The notes below the pieces were generated by a model that saw nothing but the letters and a program-made list of their open reading frames with translations, was not told the origin of the DNA and ran no database searches. The translations under genes and the position numbers were made by a program. A stretch of DNA of 6,243 nucleotides from Actinomycetes bacterium (GTDB lineage Bacteria; Actinomycetota; Acidimicrobiia; Acidimicrobiales; RAAP-2): NCBI GenBank assembly GCA_021826655.1, contig JAKAZC010000170.1, positions 1 through 6,243 on the forward strand. The letters are read 5' to 3'. How positions within the stretch are numbered: the stretch's first letter is position 1; the number at the start of each line of letters is the position of its first letter. This document shows positions 1 to 5,106 of the stretch, in pieces.

Positions 1-1
1 C

Positions 2-121
2 AAGCACGGCTCCACCTTCGACCTGCGGACCGGCGCCCCGTGCTCGCTGCCGGCTACGAAGCCCGTGCCCGTCTACGACGTGGTCGTCGTCGGTGAGGAC
101 GTCTCGGTGGTCGTCCCGTGA
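2..121 (+). CDS. Rieske [2Fe-2S] ferredoxin, C-terminal fragment (SUF-operon type)
   Basis: This is the last 39 codons plus TGA of a gene that begins left of the window. The visible protein starts KHGSTFDLRTGAPCSLPA and continues into a Val-rich end with KPVPVYDVVVV. That matches the second cluster-binding box of Rieske ferredoxins (C-x-x-H-G-x-x-F-D), with the His at the second visible residue; its partner Cys would lie just outside the window. The downstream run ending in a PVPVYDV-type beta strand is typical of small soluble 'non-heme iron oxygenase ferredoxin subunit' proteins of about 100-110 residues. Such ferredoxins commonly sit between sufD and sufC in actinobacterial SUF operons, and here the next gene is sufC, overlapping by 4 bp. 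A role as electron donor for cluster assembly is inference. An orphan dioxygenase ferredoxin is the alternative, made less likely by the context. Confidence 0.85.
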   Translation, partial: KHGSTFDLRTGAPCSLPATKPVPVYDVVVVGEDVSVVVP

Positions 122-849
122 GCGATTCCGAACTGGTCATCGAGGACCTGCGCGCCGGCATCCCCGGTCGGGAGATCCTGCAGGGTCTGAGCCTGAGGGT
201 GCGTGGCGGTGAGGTGCACGCCGTGATGGGGCCGAACGGTTCGGGCAAGAGCACCCTCGCCCACGTGCTGATGGGCCGCCCGGGCTACGAGGTGCTCGGC
301 GGGACGGTGACCCTCGACGGGGTCGACCTGCTCGCTCTCCCGACGTGGAAGCGCGCCCGCGCCGGGCTGTTCCTCGCCATGCAGCACCCGATCGAGGTGC
401 CCGGTGTATCGCTGATCGAGTCGCTCACCGCTTCCCGACAGCTCGGGCCAGGTCCCGGAGGCGGCGTGGAGGAGCGCCTGCATGCCGAGGCCGCGCGTAT
501 CGGCTTCGACGAGCGCTTCCTCGATCGCCCGTTGAACGTCGACCTGTCCGGTGGCGAGCGCAAGCGCAACGAGACCCTGCAACTCGGTGTGCTCCGGCCC
601 AAGTTCGCCGTACTCGATGAGATCGACTCGGGACTCGACGTGGACGCATTGGCCGACGTGGGCCGTCGGGTGCAGGAGGCGACCGGGGAATGGGGTCTCG
701 GAGTCCTCGCCATCACCCACTTCCACCGCCTACTCGACGTGCTGGAACCCGACGTCGTCCATGTCCTGGCCGGGGGCCGGGTCGTGGCCTCCGGGGGGAG
801 CGAGCTGGCCGAGACCGTGGACCGCACCGGGTACGCGGCGTACACCTGA
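118..849 (+). CDS. sufC: Fe-S cluster assembly ATPase SufC (paralog 1)
   Basis: A cytosolic ABC-type ATPase of 243 residues, close to the family's usual length of about 250. SufC drives conformational change in the SufB-SufC-SufD scaffold during Fe-S assembly. Visible motifs are Walker A GPNGSGKST (38-46), Q-loop Gln89 in FLAMQHP, signature LSGGERKRN (143-151), Walker B FAVLDEID with catalytic Glu168, D-loop SGLD (171-174) and H-loop His201 in ITHFHR. Lys149 lies 19 residues before Glu168, the same spacing as the Lys152-Glu171 pair described in E. coli SufC, so the SufC-specific salt bridge appears to be kept. PIEVPGVS after the Q-loop is also SufC-like. The start is GTG at 118, overlapping the ferredoxin stop (GTGA), which suggests translational coupling; no clear Shine-Dalgarno is seen. 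It is clearly diverged from the second sufC in this window (for example GERKRN in place of GEKKRN). SufB and SufD partners would be upstream, out of view. Confidence 0.95.
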   Translation: MSDSELVIEDLRAGIPGREILQGLSLRVRGGEVHAVMGPNGSGKSTLAHVLMGRPGYEVLGGTVTLDGVDLLALPTWKRARAGLFLAMQHPIEVPGVSLIESLTASRQLGPGPGGGVEERLHAEAARIGFDERFLDRPLNVDLSGGERKRNETLQLGVLRPKFAVLDEIDSGLDVDALADVGRRVQEATGEWGLGVLAITHFHRLLDVLEPDVVHVLAGGRVVASGGSELAETVDRTGYAAYT

Positions 850-907
850 GGCGGTCGTCCGGGCCGGCGGGACCGTCGGATCACCGAATCTGATGACCAG
901 GGATTGG

Positions 908-913
908 TAGCGT
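908..913 (+). promoter_or_regulatory. Putative -10 box of a leaderless promoter for the LCP gene
   Basis: TAGCGT fits the actinobacterial TANNNT -10 consensus. Exactly 6 nt separate it from the ATG at 920, so a standard TSS would fall on the A of that ATG. No Shine-Dalgarno is placed usefully before 920; the only purine run, AGGGA at 899-903, is too far away. No good TTGACA-like -35 is visible at 17-18 bp. The call rests on the -10 and its spacing alone. Confidence 0.5.
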
Positions 914-919
914 CGGGCA

Positions 920-2341
920 ATGGCCCGGCGAGACCGACGCCGGGGAGGCGCGCACGGCCCTTCGCGACGTTCCGGCGATCCCGTCCCACCGGCGACCGCC
1001 GAGCCGCACGATCCCGGGCCCTCGTCCGTCGCCGGAATGCTCGCCGCCACGGGCCCGGCGGACTCGCCCGCGGGTACCGATCCGGGGGTGACACTGAACC
1101 GTAGCGGACGGCGAGCGGCGGCCTCTGCGGGAGTTCGGAAGGCGAAGCCGTCGAAGGCGAAGGCGAAGCGGATCTGGCTCGACCGGCTCCTGATCACCGG
1201 GGTGGCCCTGGTGTCGCTCGCCATCGTGGCCGTCGGCTCCGGCTACGCCTATGTGCAGTACCGCTTCGGCCAGGTGACCAAGGTGACGGTCAAGCACCTC
1301 CGATCCGCTCCGGCCGGGACTCCGTTCAACGTGCTGCTCATCGGGTCGGACTCCCGGGTCGGGATCACCGGTGCCGACCAGAAGGCCTACGGCAACACGA
1401 CGTCGGCCGGCAGCCAGCGCAGCGACGTCGCCAAGGTCGTCCATGTGGTCCCCGCCACGGGGCAGGTCAGCGTGCTGTCGATCCCGCGGGACACCCTGGT
1501 CGCGGTCGCGGGAACAACCACGGAGATCGGCAGGTACAACCGGATCAACGCCACCTACAACAGCGGTCCGGATCAACTGGTCCAGACCATCGAGGCCAAT
1601 TTCGGCATCCCGATCGAGCACGTGGTGCAGTTGAATTTCATCGGGTTCCAGGGGGCGGTGGACGCCATCGGCGGAGTCAACCTCGACTTCCCGTATCCGG
1701 CGAAGGACGCCTACACCGGTCTCGACGTCACAACGCCCGGCTGCCAGCACCTGAACGGAGGCTACTCACTAGCGGTCGCTCGCAGCCGCCACTACCAGTA
1801 CTTCGCCAACGGCTACTGGCAGTACGACGGTACCAGCGACTTCGGGCGGATCCAACGTCAGAACGCATTCCTGAAGGCCCTCATCAACCAGGCCGAGAAG
1901 CAGTACAACCCGCTGACCCTCAACGCCTTCATCGATTCGGTGGTGCAGGGGGTGACCATCGACTCGACGTTCACCATCAGCGAGTTGGTGTCGCTGACCC
2001 AGGAGTTCCGATCGTTCGCGTCGGCCTCGCTGGCCACCGCCACGCTACCCACCTACTCCGCCAACTCCACGGAGTTCGGCTACCTCGGGTCGATCCTGTA
2101 CGTCCAGCAGCCGCAGGCCGACCAGGTGATCAGCCAGTTCCTGCACGGCACCCCCCCGGTCCCGGCCACCCCGCCACCCGGTCCGTACGGGACAGTGTCG
2201 ACCACGACCACCACCACCACCACCACCACCACGCCGCCAGGCTCCGCCCCCACCTACTCGACAGGTGGCAGCACGTCGTCCACGACGGCCACGGCGGCCA
2301 CCACCACGATCGAGACCAGCTTCGACCCGACGCCCTGCTGA
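920..2341 (+). CDS. LytR-CpsA-Psr (LCP) family cell-wall glycopolymer ligase
   Basis: A 473-residue membrane-anchored protein. LCP enzymes transfer undecaprenyl-linked glycopolymers (teichoic acids, capsule, arabinogalactan) onto peptidoglycan outside the membrane. Residues 1-85 form a basic, Pro/Arg-rich cytoplasmic region. One transmembrane helix spans about 87-112. The LCP domain runs from about 136 to 345: NVLLIGSDSR (137-146), RSD (167-169), SIPRDT (187-192, catalytic-type Arg and Asp), INATYNSGP (209-217), an AVARSRH box (285-291) and DFGRIQRQ (307-314). These are the charged residues that bind the pyrophosphate and metal. The C-terminal tail (about 411-473) is Pro/Thr/Ser-rich, includes 11 consecutive Thr and ends in Cys; no LytR_C domain is seen. 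Start 920 is preferred because of the -10 box placed for a leaderless mRNA. ATG 1037 and GTG 1088 also keep the transmembrane helix and domain intact. The polymer substrate cannot be read from the sequence. The gene lies between two SUF units with no obvious functional link to them. Confidence 0.93.
   Translation: MARRDRRRGGAHGPSRRSGDPVPPATAEPHDPGPSSVAGMLAATGPADSPAGTDPGVTLNRSGRRAAASAGVRKAKPSKAKAKRIWLDRLLITGVALVSLAIVAVGSGYAYVQYRFGQVTKVTVKHLRSAPAGTPFNVLLIGSDSRVGITGADQKAYGNTTSAGSQRSDVAKVVHVVPATGQVSVLSIPRDTLVAVAGTTTEIGRYNRINATYNSGPDQLVQTIEANFGIPIEHVVQLNFIGFQGAVDAIGGVNLDFPYPAKDAYTGLDVTTPGCQHLNGGYSLAVARSRHYQYFANGYWQYDGTSDFGRIQRQNAFLKALINQAEKQYNPLTLNAFIDSVVQGVTIDSTFTISELVSLTQEFRSFASASLATATLPTYSANSTEFGYLGSILYVQQPQADQVISQFLHGTPPVPATPPPGPYGTVSTTTTTTTTTTTPPGSAPTYSTGGSTSSTTATAATTTIETSFDPTPC
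2201..2233 (+). repeat. ACC trinucleotide repeat encoding a poly-Thr run
   Basis: Within the LCP gene, codons 428-438 are ACC ACG (ACC)8 ACG. The pure (ACC)8 core lies at 2207-2230, and the tract encodes 11 Thr in a row in the predicted extracytoplasmic tail. Because the unit is a triplet, replication slippage would change tail length without shifting the reading frame. Confidence 0.9.
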
Positions 2342-2358
2342 CGGTGCCACCGGGTCAG
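2338..2358. terminator. Possible bidirectional hairpin between convergent LCP and sufU genes
   Basis: CTGA-CGGT (2338-2345) pairs with ACCG (2349-2352) and TCAG (2355-2358) across a 3-nt GCC loop, with a 2-nt GG bulge on the right arm: 8 bp in total. The hairpin covers both stop codons, TGA 2339-2341 on the plus strand and TGA (TCA 2355-2357) on the minus strand. There is no T-tract on either side, so it is not a canonical intrinsic terminator. Part of the pairing follows automatically from two facing TGA stops. It is the only stem found in the 13-bp gap. Confidence 0.3.
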
Positions 2359-2867
2359 GCGGATGTAGCGGCCGCCTCGTCCAGACCCTGGGCCAACGTG
2401 TTCCAACTCAGCGTGGCGCACTTGATCCGCACCGGGAACTTCACGACGCCCTGGAGCGCGGCGAGCTCGCCGAGCGCCTCGACGTCGATCGCCTCGGGCT
2501 CGGGTGCGTCGACAGTCTCGACGTCGACCCCCCCGGGCGCGACACCGGCCGGGAGGGTCGACTCGTGGATCGACATCATCCCCTTGAAGGTCGCGATCAA
2601 CTCGCGCGCCGCTCCGACCGAACTCCCCTTGACCGCAGCGGACATCAGGGATGCTGACGACTGACTGATCGAACAGCCGGTGCCGGCGATCTTGATATCG
2701 GATACCACGTCGTCCTCGACATCGAGGGTCACGACGATCTCGTCGCCACAGAGCGGATTGAACCCCTCGACCCGCACGGCAGGTGGCGACTCGAGCTCGC
2801 CACGGTTCCGTGGCGAGCGATAGTGATCGAGGATGATCTCGCGGTAGAGGTCTTCGAGGCCGGGCAT
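2355..2867 (-). CDS. sufU: SufU: zinc-dependent sulfurtransferase / Fe-S scaffold protein
   Basis: A 170-residue cytosolic protein of the SufU/IscU family, somewhat longer than the usual 140-150. SufU accepts persulfide sulfur from SufS and passes it to the SufBCD scaffold. MPGLEDLYREIILDHYRSPRN opens the protein as in typical SufU. Zn/sulfur ligands are all present: Cys40 and Asp42 in NPLCGDE, Cys65 in AGTGCSIS, and Cys150 in RIKCATLSW. Between the second and third Cys sits the SufU-type insertion, here long and acidic/Val-rich (about 104-132). ATG 2867 is chosen because it starts exactly at the conserved N terminus and has a good Shine-Dalgarno 8 nt upstream (AAGGGAAG); the frame stays open further upstream, but that part overlaps sufS and has no homology-like features. 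It is the last gene of the leftward unit sufC2-sufS-sufU, 64 nt after the sufS stop. No sufT follows; the next gene converges from the other side. Confidence 0.96.
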   Translation of the reverse strand: MPGLEDLYREIILDHYRSPRNRGELESPPAVRVEGFNPLCGDEIVVTLDVEDDVVSDIKIAGTGCSISQSSASLMSAAVKGSSVGAARELIATFKGMMSIHESTLPAGVAPGGVDVETVDAPEPEAIDVEALGELAALQGVVKFPVRIKCATLSWNTLAQGLDEAAATSA

Positions 2868-2876
2868 CAGGCCGAC

Positions 2877-2884
2877 TTCCCTTC
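2877..2884 (-). promoter_or_regulatory. Ribosome binding site of sufU
   Basis: On the minus strand AAGGGAAG lies just upstream of the ATG at 2867, with 9 nt from its last base (2877) to the ATG. It fixes the sufU start against the longer open frame that runs upstream into sufS. Confidence 0.7.
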
Positions 2885-2889
2885 GTCTC

Positions 2890-2903
2890 GCGGGTGCACC
2901 CGC
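2890..2903. repeat. Perfect 14-bp palindrome in the sufS-sufU gap
   Basis: GCGGGTGCACCCGC equals its own reverse complement. It lies 22 nt upstream of the sufU ATG, just before the ribosome binding site, and 28 nt after the sufS stop. It could be a protein-binding operator, or in RNA a 5-bp GCGGG/CCCGC stem with a TGCA loop affecting message stability or sufU translation. GC-rich sequence makes such palindromes fairly likely by chance, so its function is open. Confidence 0.4.
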
Positions 2904-2931
2904 ACCCGTGGTCCAGCGTACCGGGGCCCGC

Positions 2932-4197
2932 TCATGCGAAGAACCGTCTGGCTGCGTCGAGCGCCTCGACCATGGTGTCGATATCGTGCTCGTCGTTGTA
3001 CGGGCCGAAGGAGGCACGCGCAGTGGCGTTGACGCCCAGCCGCCGCATGAGCGGCTTGGCGCAGTGGTGCCCGGCCCGGACGCACACACCGTACTCGTCG
3101 AGGATCTGGGAGATGTCGTGGGGGTGCACGTCACCCAGCGCGAACGAGATCACGCCTCCCCGGTCCTCTGTCCCGGGGGGTCCGAAGATCCGGATGCCGT
3201 CGCCGAACCGGTCGGTCAGCGCACCCAGGGCGTACCCGGTCAGCAACTGCTCGTGGGCCCGGACCGTGTCCATGCCCACAGCCCGCAGGTAGTCGACGGC
3301 GGCACCGAGGCCGACGGCCTCGGTGATCGGCGGGGTGCCGGCCTCGAACCGCCATGGGATGTCGTTCGGCGTGTAGCCGTCCTTGCGGACATCGAGGATC
3401 ATCTCGCCCCCGCCGAGAAACGGGGGCAGCTCGGCCAGCAGCTCCGCGCGACCCCACAGGACGCCGATCCCGGTGGGGCCGAGCATCTTGTGGGCGCTGA
3501 ACGCCAGGAAGTCGACTCCCAGCGCGGCGACGTCCGTTGGTAGGTGGGGGACGGACTGGCAGGCGTCGGCGACCACGACGGCCCCGGCGTCGTGCGCCGC
3601 AGCGGCCAGGAGGGACACGGAGTTCAGCGTGCCGAGGACATTGGACATGCAGGTCAGGCTCAGTAACTTGGCCCCGTCCAGGACGGCGTCGAGGTCGTCG
3701 AGCACGAGTCGGCCGTCGTCGTCGACGGGGAGCCAGCGGAGCTCGATGCCCCGGTCGTCGGCCAACATGTGCCACGGGACGATGTTGGCGTGGTGCTCCA
3801 TCTCGGTGAGGACGACGACGTCCCCCCGGCCGAGATGGGTCCGACCCCATGCATGGGCCACCAGGTTGAGTGCCTCGGTGGCGTTCTTGGTGAAGACGAT
3901 CTCGCGGCCGGGGTCGGGGGCCCCGATGAACCTCCCGACGTTCACTCTCGCCGCCTCGAATCGCCGGGTCGCCTCCTCGGCGATGGCGTAGACGCCGCGG
4001 TGGACGTTGGCGTGGGTGGTCTCGTCGTAGGCGCGCATGGCGTCGAGCACGGCCGTCGGACGCTGCGACGACGACGCCGAGTCGAGATAGGTGATGGGCT
4101 TACCGTGGATCTCGCGGGCGAGCAGCGGGAAGTCCTTGCGGAGGGTGGCGACGTCGAGCGCCGGAGTGGAGGGGTCGGCATCGGTCAGCTTCGCCAT
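2932..4197 (-). CDS. sufS: SufS: group II cysteine desulfurase (PLP enzyme)
   Basis: A 421-residue PLP-dependent enzyme converting L-cysteine to L-alanine and an enzyme-bound persulfide, the sulfur source for Fe-S assembly; the family is usually about 405-420. The PLP Schiff-base lysine is Lys237 in FSAHKMLGPTGIGVLWG. His135 in EMEHHANIVPWH stacks on the cofactor, and Asp211 and Gln214 in ADACQSVPH contact its pyridine N and phenolic O. The catalytic Cys379 lies in the short-loop box RAGHHCAKPLM, which marks the group II (SufS/CsdA) type rather than IscS. N-terminal YLDSASSSQRP and C-terminal TARASFGPYN are also typical. The ATG start at 4197 overlaps the sufC2 stop by 13 bp and is preceded by GGAAGG with a 9-nt spacer. 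sufU follows directly, in line with the known SufS-SufU partnership. All key residues are present, so the enzyme should be active. Confidence 0.97.
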   Translation of the reverse strand: MAKLTDADPSTPALDVATLRKDFPLLAREIHGKPITYLDSASSSQRPTAVLDAMRAYDETTHANVHRGVYAIAEEATRRFEAARVNVGRFIGAPDPGREIVFTKNATEALNLVAHAWGRTHLGRGDVVVLTEMEHHANIVPWHMLADDRGIELRWLPVDDDGRLVLDDLDAVLDGAKLLSLTCMSNVLGTLNSVSLLAAAAHDAGAVVVADACQSVPHLPTDVAALGVDFLAFSAHKMLGPTGIGVLWGRAELLAELPPFLGGGEMILDVRKDGYTPNDIPWRFEAGTPPITEAVGLGAAVDYLRAVGMDTVRAHEQLLTGYALGALTDRFGDGIRIFGPPGTEDRGGVISFALGDVHPHDISQILDEYGVCVRAGHHCAKPLMRRLGVNATARASFGPYNDEHDIDTMVEALDAARRFFA

Positions 4198-4967
4198 GCG
4201 TCGTAGCCTTCCGCCTCGAGCCGGGCACCGAGTTCCGGACCGCCCTCGTCGACGATCACGCCGTCGACGAGCACATGTACCCGGTCGGCATCGAGTTCCT
4301 CGAGCATGCGCTGGTAGTGGCTGATGACGAGGACGCCGAGGTCCGGACGTGCCGTGCGAACGGTGTGGACGCCCCGGGCGACGGTGCGCAGTGCGTCCAC
4401 GTCGAGTCCGGAGTCCGTCTCGTCGAGGACGGCGAGCTCGGGCTCGAGCATGGCCATCTGGAGGATCTCGTTCCGTTTCTTCTCACCTCCGGAGAACCCG
4501 TCGTTGAGGTGGCGCTCGCCGAAGGACGGGTCCATCCCCAGCTTCTCCATCCACTCCATCATGAGTAGGCGCACCTCGAGCACCGAGAGGTCCATGCCGC
4601 GGCGGGCGGAGAGGGCCTGCCGGAGGAATTGGATCACCGGCACCCCGCCGATCGACTCGGGGTCCTGGAACGCGAGGAAGACGCCCGCCTTGCCGCGGAC
4701 GTCGGTGGCCCACGAGGTGATGTCCTCGCCCTTGAACCGGACGGATCCGGCGGTGACCTCATAGGCGGGATTGCCGAGCAGCACGTTGGCCAGCGTCGAC
4801 TTTCCCGAACCGTTGGGGCCCATGATGGCGTGGACCTTGCCCGAGTCGACTCTGAGGTCGATGCCCCGCAGTATCGGCTGGCCGTCGACCGACGCGTGGA
4901 GGTCCACGACCTGGAGGAGGGGCGGTGTCACGTCGTCGGGTGGATACGAACCGGGCACAGGGGGCAC
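4185..4967 (-). CDS. sufC: Fe-S cluster assembly ATPase SufC (paralog 2)
   Basis: A 260-residue ABC-type ATPase for SufBCD scaffold function. Motifs are Walker A GPNGSGKST (50-58), Q-loop Gln101 in FLAFQDPE, signature FSGGEKKRNEILQM (158-171), Walker B LAVLDETD with Glu183, SGLD (186-189), and H-loop His217 in ISHYQRM. Lys164 lies 19 residues before Glu183, the spacing of the SufC-specific Lys-Glu pair in E. coli. The signature and H-loop regions are closer to canonical SufC than those of the paralog at 118-849. GTG 4967 is chosen because a -10 box sits 7 nt before it and there is no Shine-Dalgarno; this gives a Pro-rich 12-18 residue N-terminal extension. GTG 4931 would give the more usual 248 residues but also lacks a ribosome binding site. 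It is the first gene of the operon sufC2-sufS-sufU. sufB and sufD are not adjacent, so it must work with scaffold proteins encoded elsewhere. Confidence 0.95.
   Translation of the reverse strand: MPPVPGSYPPDDVTPPLLQVVDLHASVDGQPILRGIDLRVDSGKVHAIMGPNGSGKSTLANVLLGNPAYEVTAGSVRFKGEDITSWATDVRGKAGVFLAFQDPESIGGVPVIQFLRQALSARRGMDLSVLEVRLLMMEWMEKLGMDPSFGERHLNDGFSGGEKKRNEILQMAMLEPELAVLDETDSGLDVDALRTVARGVHTVRTARPDLGVLVISHYQRMLEELDADRVHVLVDGVIVDEGGPELGARLEAEGYDAWRS
4207..4212 (-). promoter_or_regulatory. Ribosome binding site of sufS, inside sufC2
   Basis: GGAAGG on the minus strand lies 9 nt before the sufS ATG at 4197, within the last codons of sufC2. It supports this start and coupled translation across the 13-bp overlap. 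Confidence 0.65.
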
Positions 4968-4974
4968 GGCCCCG

Positions 4975-4980
4975 AGTGTA
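4975..4980 (-). promoter_or_regulatory. Putative -10 box of the sufC2-sufS-sufU operon
   Basis: On the minus strand TACACT matches TANNNT and is followed by 7 nt (CGGGGCC) and then GTG at 4967. A TSS is expected within 1 nt of the start codon, hence a probably leaderless mRNA. No recognisable TTGACA-type -35 was found at 16-19 bp, so control by an activator or an alternative sigma factor is possible. Confidence 0.5.
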
Positions 4981-5054
4981 GCCCGTCCCCGGCATTTCTC
5001 CTACGGTGATAGGGGGAATTGGGTCACGGCGTGGAGGACCCGGGCGTCGGTGCC

Positions 5055-5080
5055 GGTGACCAGGGAGGATTCCCGTCACC
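5055..5080. promoter_or_regulatory. Two-part dyad in the divergent promoter region (candidate operator)
   Basis: GGTGAC (5055-5060) is complementary to GTCACC (5075-5080), and inside it GGGA (5063-5066) is complementary to TCCC (5071-5074) around GGAT, giving 10 bp of dyad with a CA bulge. It ends 14 bp before the -10 box of the debranching gene, so its right arm covers that promoter's -35 position. A further GTCAC lies at 5023-5027. This suits an operator, but no known regulator motif is recognised. Confidence 0.35.
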
Positions 5081-5094
5081 CCCCAGGTCGGCGG

Positions 5095-5100
5095 TACGGT
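5095..5100 (+). promoter_or_regulatory. Putative -10 box of a leaderless promoter for the debranching gene
   Basis: TACGGT matches TANNNT, and exactly 6 nt (ACCGGG) separate it from the ATG at 5107, putting a standard TSS on the start codon. The same hexamer also occurs at 5002-5007, far from any start. No convincing -35 is seen; that position is occupied by the dyad at 5055-5080. Confidence 0.5.
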
Positions 5101-5106
5101 ACCGGG

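Noticed and set aside
73..726. Open frame of 217 codons on the minus strand across sufC1
   Set aside because: It lies opposite a gene with every ABC ATPase motif and ends in low-complexity Thr/Ser-rich sequence. It is a shadow frame.
852..875. CGGTC/GACCG inverted repeat after the sufC1 stop, as a terminator
   Set aside because: It has only 5 bp around a 14-nt loop and no T-tract follows, so it is too weak to call in this GC-rich sequence.
1037..1090. Later starts for the LCP gene (ATG 1037, GTG 1088)
   Set aside because: Both keep the transmembrane helix and domain, so they are possible, but neither has a convincing ribosome binding site or -10 spacing. ATG 920 has the leaderless-promoter arrangement.
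881..1750. Long open frame of 289 codons on the minus strand, antisense to the LCP gene
   Set aside because: Its product is Arg/Asp/Gly-rich with no recognisable motif. The plus-strand frame here encodes clear LCP motifs, so this is a high-GC shadow frame.
2915..2920. TACGCT on the minus strand as a separate sufU promoter
   Set aside because: TANNNT is a loose pattern, no -35 is evident, and it is 47 nt from the start with a good ribosome binding site in between. Read-through from the sufC2 promoter explains expression.
2868..3134. Upstream extension of the sufU frame by 89 codons
   Set aside because: It overlaps the 3' end of sufS, is Ser/Thr/Arg-rich without SufU similarity, and the ATG at 2867 has both a good ribosome binding site and the conserved N terminus.
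5098..5103. GGTACC palindrome just before the debranching-gene start
   Set aside because: A 6-bp palindrome overlapping the -10 and spacer is expected by chance and has no extended symmetry.
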